64,000 bases of DNA from Rotaria socialis (Eukaryota > Rotifera > Eurotatoria > Philodinida > Philodinidae). Location of the stretch: NCBI GenBank assembly GCA_905331475.1, contig CAJNYU010000033.1, positions 124,001 through 188,000 of the forward strand, given 5' to 3'. Below the pieces are notes generated by a model. It was not told the DNA's origin. It worked only from the letters and a program-made list of their open reading frames with translations, and did not search any database. Of this stretch, positions 49,006-61,002 are shown in pieces. The translations under genes and the position numbers were made by a program. How positions within the stretch are numbered: the first letter of the stretch is position 1; each line of letters opens with the position of its first letter.

Positions 49006-52000
49006 ATGTCTTCGTTTTTAACTTCTCTCTCGGAAAAATATGATTTTCATAATGAAGATCAAATTACAGATATTGTTCTCGATTATTTCAATCAATCATC
49101 GAAACCATATGATGATTTAATTGAAAATCTTCTACATTTAATTCAGTCTACTAATAATCATAGTGCAAATATTATCAATTGTCTTATCTGCTTATTTCTT
49201 CGATGGAAAAATCTATTGAACAAATCTTTATCGGGACCGATAATAGACGAAAATATCATCAATAATTTTCTTTCCGAATCATTACCAATTGCATGTTTAC
49301 CAGATTTTATTGAAATATTTCAAATAAAAAAAGAATATCTAATAAATTTATTAAAACCATTATTAATTTTACCAACTAATTCAAACGAATATAAACGTGC
49401 ATTGAATATCGTTGTTAAATTAAATTATCAACTTGACTTTCAACCCAACGAAATTCTTTTACCATTAATTCTCAATTCAAAAGATCATCTTATTGATGTT
49501 TATTTGGATGATAATTCTCAATATGAAGAATACCTAATTGATCTCTTGAATCGTTTATATGATAATGGCGGAAAAAAACTTCAAGATAGATTATCAAATG
49601 AATTTAAAATAAAAACTCCAACATTTAATAAGAAAACTTTATCGAAATTAGCTGTTCGATATTGGAATCTGTATGGTAATGAACAAAATGATAAATATCC
49701 AAATTTAGCAACATTACAAAGTAAACGTACATTAGGCTATTTAATTAATGTTAGATACAATAGACTTACTGATGAAAAAACAATGAGTGACGAGTGTTGG
49801 AATGAATTAGTTACAGTAAATAGACAAAAGAAAAAAAAGAGAACGTTCTCAATTGTATTGATTTATTTAAGGATATTGTACAAGGCAATGATGATCTGTC
49901 GGAATATTTAATTGAAATACTAGCCGATAGAGATGATATTGTAGCAATGAAATATTGGAGTAAGGTTAAAAATATCATTTGGTTTTCGTTTATCAATAAG
50001 ATTTTTGTTTAGTGGCTCAGTTGGATCGACCTTATTATTCGTTACCAACTTGGGTATGTATGTTATACTTAAATTTTGATGAAGTATGCCTATGTCTTGA
50101 GACATCATCTTGTTTCAAAATCTGTATTATGATTAATCAGCACAAGCTTTTCATGATCCTTAGGCAGTCCATTAAACGATGTATCACTACTATTAGATAT
50201 TTACTTGTTGCTTCTTAAACCAATTCGATATAGTTCTTCTATAAATAGATGATTCCGCGCGCATTTTATCTATTTCACTACTTGTTGAAATCATTTTTTT
50301 CCATTTCTATGACACACGAATAGTGCATCATGCTTAATAGAAAAAGGAATTCAAACGGATATTAAATGATTGCGTGCATGTAGAGGTGTCAGCCGTACGG
50401 CTGAGCCGCCACAGCAGCCGATTTGCTTTATAAAATCAGGCGCCGCAACCACCAAAGTACTGGTAATTTTACGAATTTTTGAGGAGTCGCTACTGCGAAA
50501 AAACAAGTTTAGCCGTTGCGCCGCTGCAATAGATAAAAAATTTTGATAGCGCCATCCGCCGCCGCTGACATCAATATATATGCAATCGAATCGAACATTT
50601 TTCTTTTAATTGTCATCCGTGAATTTTTAACTCAGCCACCACCGCCGCCACATAAGAACTTGTAAATATCAGCCGGCGCCGCCGCTGTGAAAAAATTTTA
50701 AGAATCTCTAGCAGCCGCCACTGAAGTCATTACTCATTCAAATATCGAGCCGCTGGAAATCTTCCAAAATTGAAAATTGTTGCCCGCCGCCGTTCAACCC
50801 TTCGGCTGACAACTCTATATGCATGTTAATTTAGCTAGTATATAAAAGAATATGAATGTCGCTAAATAATTAAAGATTGATGATTTAAAATGTTTCATAT
50901 GACAACAGAAATATAGCGATTATTTCAAATACAAATATACATATTGTGCTTGTCAAGTAAAGTTCATTACATGTTGTAGAACAAATCTATTTGTTTATTT
51001 TCTGACAACAAAGTAGCTACAGTTATCGTTTTATTGAAAAGGTTCAACAATACATTCACAACAAACAAAATAGTGAACCAAAAGCAAGCACACCGAATCA
51101 AACCACAACAGAAACTTCTCCTGTTGATCATTATAAAATCCCATTAGAAACTCACGAAATAATATTCGTCGATTCAGCGGCGAATTATGAACGGTTGCTT
51201 GATGGCTTATTTAAAAATAACAATGAAGAAATATTAATCGGATTTGATTGTAAATCATAGAGTTTCAAAAAACGATTTTCTCTCGAACCAAAATATATCT
51301 GCTTTCAGGTGAATGGAAACCGGTGTTCAATAATACATCCACATCAAAACAGCGTATAAGTGTCATGCAAATAGCTTTGCCAAATGAAGTATATCTACTG
51401 GATTTACTTGATTTCTTTCGTACATGTGATCCTGAAACGATTCAACAACGTCTGGCAAATCGTTTATTCGATGATGATCATGTAACATTACTTTGTAAGA
51501 ATACAAATTGAAAGTTAATAAATAACAAAAATAAAATAATAATCTGCTAGGTTATGGCGTCAGAACTGATGTTTCCATGCTGATTGCTTCGTATCCTATT
51601 TTCGATCGAGCAATTTATTCTGGTAAAACTTTACTCGATTTATCTCTTGTGCAAAACGAAGTAAATTATTCATCGAGTATTTTATCGATTATTCAATTTC
51701 ATTTTGCATTATTTAGTTAGTTCATATTAACCGTGATATATTTCCTCATGTCACAACAAATAATACAATGCCATCAAAAGATAAAGGTCTTAGTGAATTA
51801 GTTCGTCTTTGTTTTGGTAAACCATTGAATAAATCCGAGCAATGCTCGAATTGGGAACGACGACCACTAAGAAATGCTCAAGTTTTATACGCTGGTAGAA
51901 TTAGTATTTTTTGTTAATATTATGCTATACTGTAGTATGCGTTTTCTTTCAGCAACGGATGCATACTGTTTGCTTGATATATATAAATTTCTTTCGAATA

Positions 52001-53724
52001 GTCTTCAGTCATCTGATCATTTAAAATCATTTCGTGGAAGAAAACCGAAAAAATTCGAAGCTACTATTGCTCGTCAAATCGATGGAAATTTTCATCATAC
52101 AACTGATAATAATAATGTCAATCAATCTCCGACATCCGATGATATTACTCGTGTATGTGAAAGAAAAAAATATATAAAGATCGCATATTTCTCTATTCTT
52201 TCTTTCAATTAAAGCCTTCCGGTGAAGTTAAACGTCCTCAACAAATGAAATTTGTTGTTGATAATATGTTACATGGACTGGGAAAAGAATTGCGTGTAAC
52301 CGGTTGTGATACTGTGATTTTAGGCGATAACGATCCGCATACAGATGCTATACGAGTAAGTTCAATGAAAAGAAAATTGCACCTAAAAAGTTTTCGTACA
52401 ATTTATTATGTTAGTATGCTCGAGCAGAAAATCGAATCATTTTATCACGTGGTGCACCATACAATCTCGTAAGTTTGATTGATGTAAATTTATTTGACTA
52501 CATTCTTGATCACGAGAAGTCTTTTATTTAGTATGTTTGAGTGGAAATCTTTTCAAGTAGTAAATATTTTTTTCTTGAAGTGAGTCCAGTACAATTGAAT
52601 AGATTCTTTTGACAATAGGAAATCCTGAAGTGTTATTCGTCAATAAAATTGATAGCAGGCTCTAAAGAGACTAATGCAAACCATGTTAATTGTAATGAGT
52701 CTTTTTATTTTCGACAAAGACATAGGTGAAAATGAGGGAATATCATTCATTCATCAGTAGATCTTAGATAATCCTGAAAGAATTTACTATCTGTACGAAG
52801 GTAAAAACTCGATAAATCTGTTCGTTAGTTTCTGTTTATAGGTGAAATTTAACTAATAGATAAGAATATTCAAAGCTCTAACATAGCAAAATTTTCTTTC
52901 TTATTCTTACCAAACCTGAACGCAAAACTCGATTATTAAAATTATTATAGATTTCAAATTAAGAACTCGTAAGAAAATTATATTAGGCCAATGAGAAATG
53001 AATTCTTCAGAGATATTTATCAGTAACTAAAATAATTTCATAATGATCTCTTATTTGATATGTTAATTTGGAAAATTTTCGAATTCAAACTTCTGCATAT
53101 TTACTTCATTTTATTATACATCAATAAATATTTTTTCAATCAAACAAGATTTTATATTATTTCGATTAGTTACGATCTCATACGCTTGAAGGTCGATGTT
53201 GGCAACCACCATTAAATGTGCCAGCTAAACAACAGTGTGCGGCTGTTCTGAATTATTTCAATGTTAAAGTGTTACCAGAAGATATATTTAGTCGATGTAC
53301 AGTAAGATCTATTCTTGTCAATCAAAACAAAAAAGGTTCTTATTACTTTGATCTATAGTTGTGCAATTGTGAAAATTTTGCTATTGTTGATGGTCGTGAT
53401 ATGCGTATTCTATGGTGTAAAATGAATAATTATTCATTAGAAGATCTTGAACCTGATCTAATTAATTATCAACCAGAAATGATTGACATGAATCGTAGGA
53501 CACTAACTGGTGGAACTGTTCCGTTAGTTTTAACCGGTTTAACATTAAGAAATTATCGTTCATATGAGGAATTCTATGTATGTAGTGGATGTGGAAAAGT
53601 CTATTGGCAAGGAGGGCATTGGCGGCGACGAATTGTTCGAAATGAATTGATAACAGAAAGTGAACCTATATCGGAGGATAGCGATGATGGCATCGTTTTT
53701 TATGATGCTGAAAGTACTATGTGA
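49006..53724 (+). CDS. EXD3: EXD3 / mut-7-like 3'-5' exonuclease
   Basis: DEDDy-type 3'-5' exoribonuclease with a C-terminal Mut7-C domain; the C. elegans relative acts in RNA silencing of transposons. Exons: 49006-49815, 49842-49959, 50013-50061, 51017-51249, 51309-51494, 51551-51660, 51717-51894, 51953-52152, 52215-52355, 52415-52468, 53170-53301 and 53359-53724. N-terminal helical region (about 1-310), then the exonuclease with FDCEWKPVF (Exo I), YGVRTD (Exo II) and ATDAYCLLDIY (Exo III, Tyr and Asp in place). The Mut7-C part has KFVVDNMLHGLGKELR, IILSRG and two zinc-type pairs, CTLCNC and CSGCGKVYWQGGHW. The first junction is abnormal: 26 nt at most for an intron, or a frameshift next to an A8 run. 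After the third exon the strong donor at 50054 is out of phase and 50062 fits. An intron holds the element at 50381-50817. Confidence 0.88.
50381..50817. mobile_element. CCG-rich short TIR element in EXD3 intron
   Basis: A 437-bp element whose ends are 15-bp inverted repeats, TAGAGGTGTCAGCCG at the left and CGGCTGACAACTCTA at the right, with flanking TA as the probable target duplication. The interior is rich in GCCGCC words, in sharp contrast with the AT-rich intron. No coding capacity. Confidence 0.7.
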
Positions 53725-53808
53725 TAATTTCATAGAAAAATTGTGCTTTTTTCTATTATGCATGATGGTGTTTTTTTATTCGAGAGATTTTTTTCTTGCA
53801 GATAAAAT

Positions 53809-56800
53809 ATGAGAGTACGTTTACATACAGGTAACAATAAACTTGTTCCTAAATGGAAAAAAAATGGTGCAAGTTCTTCAAATCCATCTCGAACAAAACA
53901 CCGAGATGCTGCAAAACTTCAACTGCTATCATCGCTATCAACATCACAACCACCATTAGTTAATATTCAGCCAACAAAACTAGCTCATGATACAGATCGA
54001 GTTTCTCAATATTCAAAAACAACTTTAGGGACAACAGCAACGAATGCATCAATGATTCAAGTCAATGCACGAGTTATTCAAGTAAATAGAATATTAGATC
54101 ATTGCCTTAAATTGACCTATTCGAAATTTACTCATTGTGCATAAACTATGAAAAATTTCAATATGATGAAGGATTAGAATTGAAAGCATTTTTCAAATCA
54201 GATCGTGTATTACCTATTTATTACTAAATTGTAAGCTAGTAATAGAAAACATTCGTTTCAAAACGATTCTTTCATTGATTCTATTTAATTCATCAAATGC
54301 TTTGTTTGCTATTAAAATAAGTTTTTCTTGTTAAAGCAAAGTTTGATGTGTATACATGATTATTCTGTCATTCCACTCCGATTCTTCATTTCCTATAGAC
54401 GTTCAAAAATCTATTTAAGCGTACACTTACGTTGTCATTTCAGTTTAATTATTGAGTGTGCACGGATATTTTGAACTTTTTCCTAAGGGAAATTCGATGT
54501 CGAGTAACTCTGTCCTACTTGATCTTTATTGTTCATGATTGATTCATTTTATTTAAAATTAGACCTTATTGGAACGTCAGCCAGCTAAAAATGATCAACA
54601 CCAAATAACCATTTGGTTAGATGGTATTTGTCGGGCATATTGTTCGTTTCATCGTTCCGATCCTGTGACTTGTCTGACATTCATTTCAAAATTATTTGAA
54701 ATATGTATCAATGAATGTCTTCTTTCCGTTTACAAACGCGTACAAACAAAAGCTACAAACGTTCTCAAAGTATATTCATTACTTTGTTTTGCTAATAACA
54801 ATCTTTTCTCAAATCTAGACAATAATAAAAACCATATTGAAACCTCAGACGGAAACATTACGTACAAATCCATTGTTAAAACAATTATTTAAATATGTTG
54901 AACATGGTCTGACATATGCCTATACTTTATCATGGAATTGTGTCTTTCATCTACTGGCTGATATGTTTGAATTAATGGGAAAAGATTATTTTGAATTTTG
55001 TCAAAATGTAAAAACACAACGTCTATTTTATATTCTATTCAACTTTGTTTGTATTTTTTCTAGTGTCTCTCATCCTTATCTGGTTTACGTTCAACAAAAG
55101 ATTTTTCATTTTTAGCAGAATTAGATTCAACAGTTGGCAAAGCTATACGTATATTTGGACCAAAAAAGATTTTACAAGTAATTTCATTGAATTTAACCGG
55201 CACAATCAATGATGCTCAATTAGAGCAATCATGGTTATTACCATTATTACGTGATAATATAACACATACAGAATTAAATCATTTTGTTGGCTACTTTTTA
55301 CCAGTTGCATTTCAATTACAAACAACAGGTTAGTTTTATTTCGAAGAATACCAAAAACCGTTCGTTGTTAGCAGTAGTTCAATGTCTTATAAAGACTTTA
55401 AAGAAACTTTGACCTTACAAAGAATACTAAACTCCTATCAGAACTGTGATGAGCATCGATTTCTTGATGTTTTAATTGCTCAAAGTTCTATGGAAAGTAG
55501 AGGAAAGTAGAACTGGCCAGATCTTCAAGTCTTTATTTCATTCAATTGAATAATTAAATATCGCTGATCGTTGTCTAATATTAATTTTACAATAGATAAT
55601 TGTGAATGTGTAAAATTTTAGTAGTAGAACCAATAGAAAGTTTCGTTTTCTCTAAGATATCGCTATACACCGAGCATCAGTTTAAGTATATCTTAATCAA
55701 TATTGATCTCATATATTTTTCTAGCTGACAATCTTCGTGAAAAAGGTGATTTAACAAACTCAACAGTATTATCTACATTACAAGATCAAATTTGGTCGTT
55801 ATTTCCTGGTTACTGTTCCTATCCAACAGATCTTTCAATAAGTTTTAAATTAGTTGCAAAGGGTATTGGTACATCATTAACCAAACGACCAGATTTAAGA
55901 TTACATCTATTGGCTGTTTTAAGAAATCTCATATCAAAAACTAACAATGGTAAAATAGTTTTACATTTTGTTTCTGTTTTCGATAAATTAATATGATCTA
56001 TAAAATGTTAACCTTTAAACTAGAATCGGATCGAGAAGAAATTGCAAAATATGCAAAAAATTATTTACCATTATTGTTTAACTTATACACAAGTGAAAAA
56101 TGGAATGCATCGCGTGATCCTGTACGACAGAGCGTCTTTGAAACAATTAAACGTTATTTAACAATAACCGATCATGAGTTATGTCAACAATTTTTTGATA
56201 AATCTTTAGAAAAAATGAAAAATACTGAACTTGATCAAACGACATTGTATGAAAATAAAATTTAGAAAAATATCTTTGTAAATTTTTTTTTGTTAGAACT
56301 TATTTGCTTGATATTGTTTTGGCTTTAGTACCATATTTGGAACAGAAGTGTTTAGAAACATTGGAAGAGAAATTGAAACAATTATTTTCAATGGTATGTA
56401 AAATAGAGAAAAAAAAGTCAAAATATCAAATTTTGTTTTTACAAATAAATTCTTTGAATGTTTAGAAAGATGGAAGTTTGAAACGAAGTGCAATGAAAAA
56501 ATCTTACCGAATTTTAGAAGAATTATGTACACGACCGACAGCGGCTATTCAACAATTTATTAATGAAGAGCGTTCAAATTTCTTATTCGAACATCTTCTT
56601 AATTCATTAACAAAATCACAATCAGCACTGAAAGGAGTTCGTGTTGAAAAGCGACAACTAAACATCAAAATGTTTTTGTTTTATTTTAGCCTCAACTTCG
56701 TTGCATTTCAAGTTTACTTGATATGCCGAATAATCAATCAATGGCAAAAATGAAACAAATTATTTCAAACGTAAAAACAGAGCGCTAGAGAAAATTCTTT

Positions 56801-59800
56801 CGTCCCTATGATAGAAAAAAATCGGAAGGAAGTCACTAGGTTGCCAGTTGAAAACTTATATATCTAGAATAGATTATATTCGAAGATTCAGAGAGCTAAG
56901 TGAAAAAAATTGTTTAGATGAAGTTGGGTAGTTTTTAGGGAGACCGGAATTTCGGCCCACGGAATTTTCGGGCCGGACTTTCGGACCAATTTTATACAAA
57001 TTCATTTAACCCTGAAAGAAAAACGTAAATAATTTGAAAATTGGTTACTAGATTTTTTAGTGCTGAGCGAAGCGGCGTTTTTCATTCCATAGAAGAAAAA
57101 CTAGTTGAAATAAAAAAAGCGAATTTATACCTAATATACATCTCAACAAATTTCGAAAAATATAACAGCAATAGTGAATTCGACATCTAAAATAAAACTA
57201 AAAAGCGTGCATCCTCAAGTCAATATTGAGATTACACTAGATTCGTTCGTGCTTGTTGTGGACAAACGATATGTATCTTAAAACGCCATACTATGTTCTA
57301 TAATAATAGAAGTGGTGCTTTAAACACTATTACTTCGCTCAGCACTACATCGCTTCGCTCGGCACTACGTCACTTCGCTCGGTACTAAAAAAAATCTAGA
57401 AACCAATTTTCAAAACAATTCGTTTTTTTCTCAGAGTTTGATGAACTTGTATAAAATTGGCCCGAAAATTCCGTGGGCCGAAATTCATGTAGCCCAGTTT
57501 TTATATCTCCTAAATCTATATGTTGGAAGTTTTCATCTGAATAAATTTCTCTTTTCTATTTAGGCTATTCAATGTCTGCATGAAATTAATGGTCGAACAA
57601 GATGCGATGGCTATTTAATTATTATTAAATGTGCACGTCTTTGGACATCACTTAGTGAACAATCATTTATCGGTAAAGTTGTATTAAGGTGTATCGAAAA
57701 GTTGTTTACAAAGATTTTTTTTTTGTTTTAGATTCATTGACAGGATTTTTTCATTTTCTTATGGCTGGTCTTGTTAGTCCGCATTCACCATCAATGTCAT
57801 CAGCGACATTACTTGCCATAAGTCGGCTATGTCTTGAATTTCAAGAAAATTTAGCTGGCACAATCGTTGATGAACTTATATCAACATTGATACTTGTTCT
57901 TCAATCAAAAGAAAGACAAATTATTCAAGCAGCTTTAAGTTTCTGTCGTGTTTTACTTATTATTCTTAATGAAACTGTTCTATCGAAATACATTGAACAA
58001 TTGGTAAAAGAAAAAGAACGAAAATTTATAAGATTTCTAACTTTTAATTAATATTATCTTTAGGCTAGTTCATTAACGATAATGCGTGAAGAAAATAATT
58101 TTACATTTCGTTCCAAACTCAAATTAATCTTACAAAAACTTGTTAGAATATTTGGGTTCGTATGATCATTAGAATAGAAATTTCTATTGCATGTCGTAAT
58201 CGATTTGAAGAGAGAAGTAGCTGCTAACTAATCATAGAAAAATATCTATTGGGGATATATTCCTTGAAAATCCTCATACTTGAATTTCTAGATGGCCAAT
58301 AAAAAAAACAGTAGTTCAGCTTTACAGCTTGTTTCTAGATCTCAACTTCTACCATTCTACTTCAATAGTGCTCTTCAATCTTGTGTTATAATAATTCCAA
58401 TTTTTCTGTGAATAGTAGGAGTTCTTCTCGTATGTATCCATTGAAAAATTCTGTAGATTAGTTTCAAAAGTAAAATATTCTTTAGGGAATAGTCTTCAGA
58501 ATAATTCGCTGTTTAACATATAATTAAATAGATTATATAATCCTATCCGATTCGTAGAATTGCCTCAGCAATAAACTCTTCAAAAATTGACATGCGATTA
58601 AATTCAATTGATATTTCTTTTCAGGTTTGATGCATTGCGTGATCTATTTCCAGCTACTTTCCATGCTCAATTATCTTACATAAATAAGATGCATGTTCGT
58701 AAAGAACGCCGTCGTAAAGGTACATCAACTATTGGTCGAAGTGTTATAACAAAAGTTGATGGTGAAGATGAGTATGTTGATGACAATGAAACAACATTTA
58801 CTGTTCGACCAAAACTTACTATTGATCAATTACTTGATGATTCCGATGATGACGAACAAAATCTGGACGGAATGGATGATGCTCGAACAATGGCAACAGC
58901 ACGTACAACAGCTAGTACAAAACGACGACAACAAAAAGCAGCTTTGTGGATAAAAGAAGGTCACGGTGATGATGATCCAATCGATTTAACTGAACCAACA
59001 GCAGCAAGAAGTATCTATGGTATGTTTTGAATTTTATTTTAATTTCTTTCAATATTTATGCTTCTTTGAAATGTTTAGCAACAAAACCATTGACAAACCG
59101 AGAAACTGAAGCTATGAAAACAGCTATGAAAAATAAAAGAAAGAACTCAGGTTTCCGTACAGCACCTGACGGTCGTATTATCATTGATGTTGATGATGAC
59201 GAAAATCAGCAAAAAGATATGAATGATGGAGACGACGATGATGATGATGAAGATATGAATCGGGAAGATTTGAAAGGTCTAATGGAAACATTATCATTAA
59301 GCCAACGAGCAAAAAATAAACGTAAACGTACTTTCGAAGATGAAGATGCTGACGATAATGATGATTATCAAATTAATGACAAGCAAAGTCAAAGTGTCCA
59401 TTCAAAATATCGATGTAATTATTAGAAATTAAAATCATTTTAGTTTTCATATTTGCGATTTATATTTTTAGCCGGTGGTGGTGGTATTCATCGAACACTG
59501 AATCAACCACCTAAAACACAACAACGGCCTGGAGGAGTTTATAAAGCTAAGGTACAGGAAAAGTTTATTTTTTAATTTATATAATCACGTTTCTATCTTT
59601 TTAATTTTTTAAATAGCGTGGCGTGGGTGGTGATAAAAAAATAGCTAATAAACATGATCCATACGCGTATATTAAACTCGATTTTAATGCTCTGAATAAA
59701 AGGTAAAAAGAAATTTTTGTTTTGTATTAACTTTCATAATTATAAATATATTTTTTATTTGAATAGAAAACGAGGTAAATTCAAAGGTCAATTTGAACAG

Positions 59801-59899
59801 ATAGTTGGTGCAGCTAAACGAGGTGCAAATCGTGGTGCTAAATTAGGCGCCAAAGAACGATACCATAAGAAGAATGTGAAGCGTTTGAAAAAAACATAA
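53809..59899 (+). CDS. RRP12: RRP12-like ribosome biogenesis protein, internally shortened
   Basis: HEAT-repeat karyopherin-like factor needed for maturation and export of pre-ribosomal subunits, nucleolar/nuclear. First exon 53809-54081 or further, then 54563-54769, 54819-55007, 55064-55328, 55725-55949, 56024-56246, 56297-56393, 56466-56642, 56690-56770, 57564-57672, 57732-58003, 58064-58155, 58625-59019, 59079-59414, 59472-59551, 59617-59702 and 59767-59899. About 1080 residues against about 1300 in human. Landmarks: N-terminal WKKNGASSSNPSRTKHRDAA, VEHGLTYAYTLSWNCV, FPGYCSYPTDLSISFK, KRPDLRLHLLAVLR, AKNYLPLLFNLY, acidic C-terminal linkers, SGGGGIHR and a basic tail. About 220 residues expected between LDHCLKLTYSKF (near 54110) and ERQPAKNDQHQ (54569) are missing. 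The start lies 84 bp after the EXD3 stop. An intron contains a MITE at 56940-57490. Confidence 0.88.
56940..57490. mobile_element. Short inverted-repeat element in RRP12 intron
   Basis: The left end (GAATTTCGGCCCACGGAATT, 56947 on) is inverted at the right end (AATTCCGTGGGCCGAAATTC, ending 57486), continuing inward through CGGGCC and AATTTTATACAA. The left arm has a 13-bp insertion (GGACTTTCGGACC). Inside, a second inverted block pairs AAATTGGTTACTAGATTTTT (57039 on) with the stretch ending near 57411. No coding capacity. Confidence 0.8.
57331..57390 (+). repeat. Three tandem 20-bp units with CTTCGCTCRGCACTAC
   Basis: Three adjacent copies of a unit like CACTTCGCTCGGTACTA lie inside the RRP12-intron element. 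A single inverted counterpart (GTGCTGAGCGAAGCG) is at 57060-57075. Confidence 0.75.
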
Positions 59900-61002
59900 T
59901 TTTTTACTACTCTTTTTGTTTTGTTTTGTTTTGTTACATCCTTGTTGTTTAGAAAGAAAAAGAAAAAGAAAATCGTTATCATAGCATTAAAAGTTCTTTT
60001 CTACTTTCGATTTCTTTAAGCATTGCCAAATGCACAAGATTAATTTGAATTCAACGATCATTATAGACCTGGGATATGTTAAAATAAATAGAAATGGCAC
60101 TAGTATATCATGTAGAAAGCTCAACGAGAACTTATCTGTTTGTTTGGATGTTGATAAAACAAGTAAATCTCGTGTGTTGGACTCGCTAAGGCCTTGACTA
60201 TAATCACAGATTCGGAATCGCCCAATCTGATTAGTTCTGGTCAAACTTTATGGTATATCGTTATTTCGCCAGAGAATCTCTCATAAACAAACCTTCCTTC
60301 AGTCGAGGAAAACGATGACTTTTATATTTCAACTAATAAAATTCTAGGCTTACGAAAGAGATAGGTACGAAATAAAATTTTGTTTTGTTGATTTACACCA
60401 GCGCACACTTTGAATGTTCGTATCGATTACAAAGTTTTTCATAAATATGAAAAATTAATGAAATCAAATTTTCAGATAAACTTATTATTTACTTCAACTG
60501 TTCACAATATTTTAAGAACAAGACGATTTTGTTGATGATACTAAATTTTTCAAATGAAATCGTTTTTTTGTGATATGAATGCCGAGTGAAAAATATGCTA
60601 TTCGAAGCTTCATATCTCGATACAGGATCACATTATCGGCTGAAATTTTCATTTCACCTTTAGACTTGCTAGTTTTATGTCAATGAAAAAAAACTTCCGA
60701 TTAAAATTTCACTCTTTCATTGTTTGACAAGATTTTTTTTCGAATTTTGAAATTTTAGCAAGGTCTTTTGTTGTACGCAATATCAAGACCAATAGTGGAT
60801 GAAATTTATGATAGTTTTTTCGTAATTATCTATGGTAACAAGGTCTCATTAAAAGTTTTATTGACAAAAACGTCATTTGTTTGAAAAATACGTCCAAATG
60901 CGTCTATTAAAAAGCACTAACGATATCCAGTCAATGCTACTAAATAATGAACATACATAAAAAAATGCAAAAGTAAAAAGAAAAAAGAAAAACTATAATT
61001 TT
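59900..61002. other. Convergent spacer between RRP12 and HSP70
   Basis: About 1.1 kb of AT-rich DNA holding both 3' UTRs. No gene recognised; the 85-codon minus frame at 59987-60244 has no domain. Confidence 0.6.

Noticed and set aside
50054-50218. Extension of EXD3 exon to a 68-codon frame
   Set aside because: The extension beyond about 50061 has no family similarity and ends in a stop; splicing to 51017 keeps the exonuclease frame.
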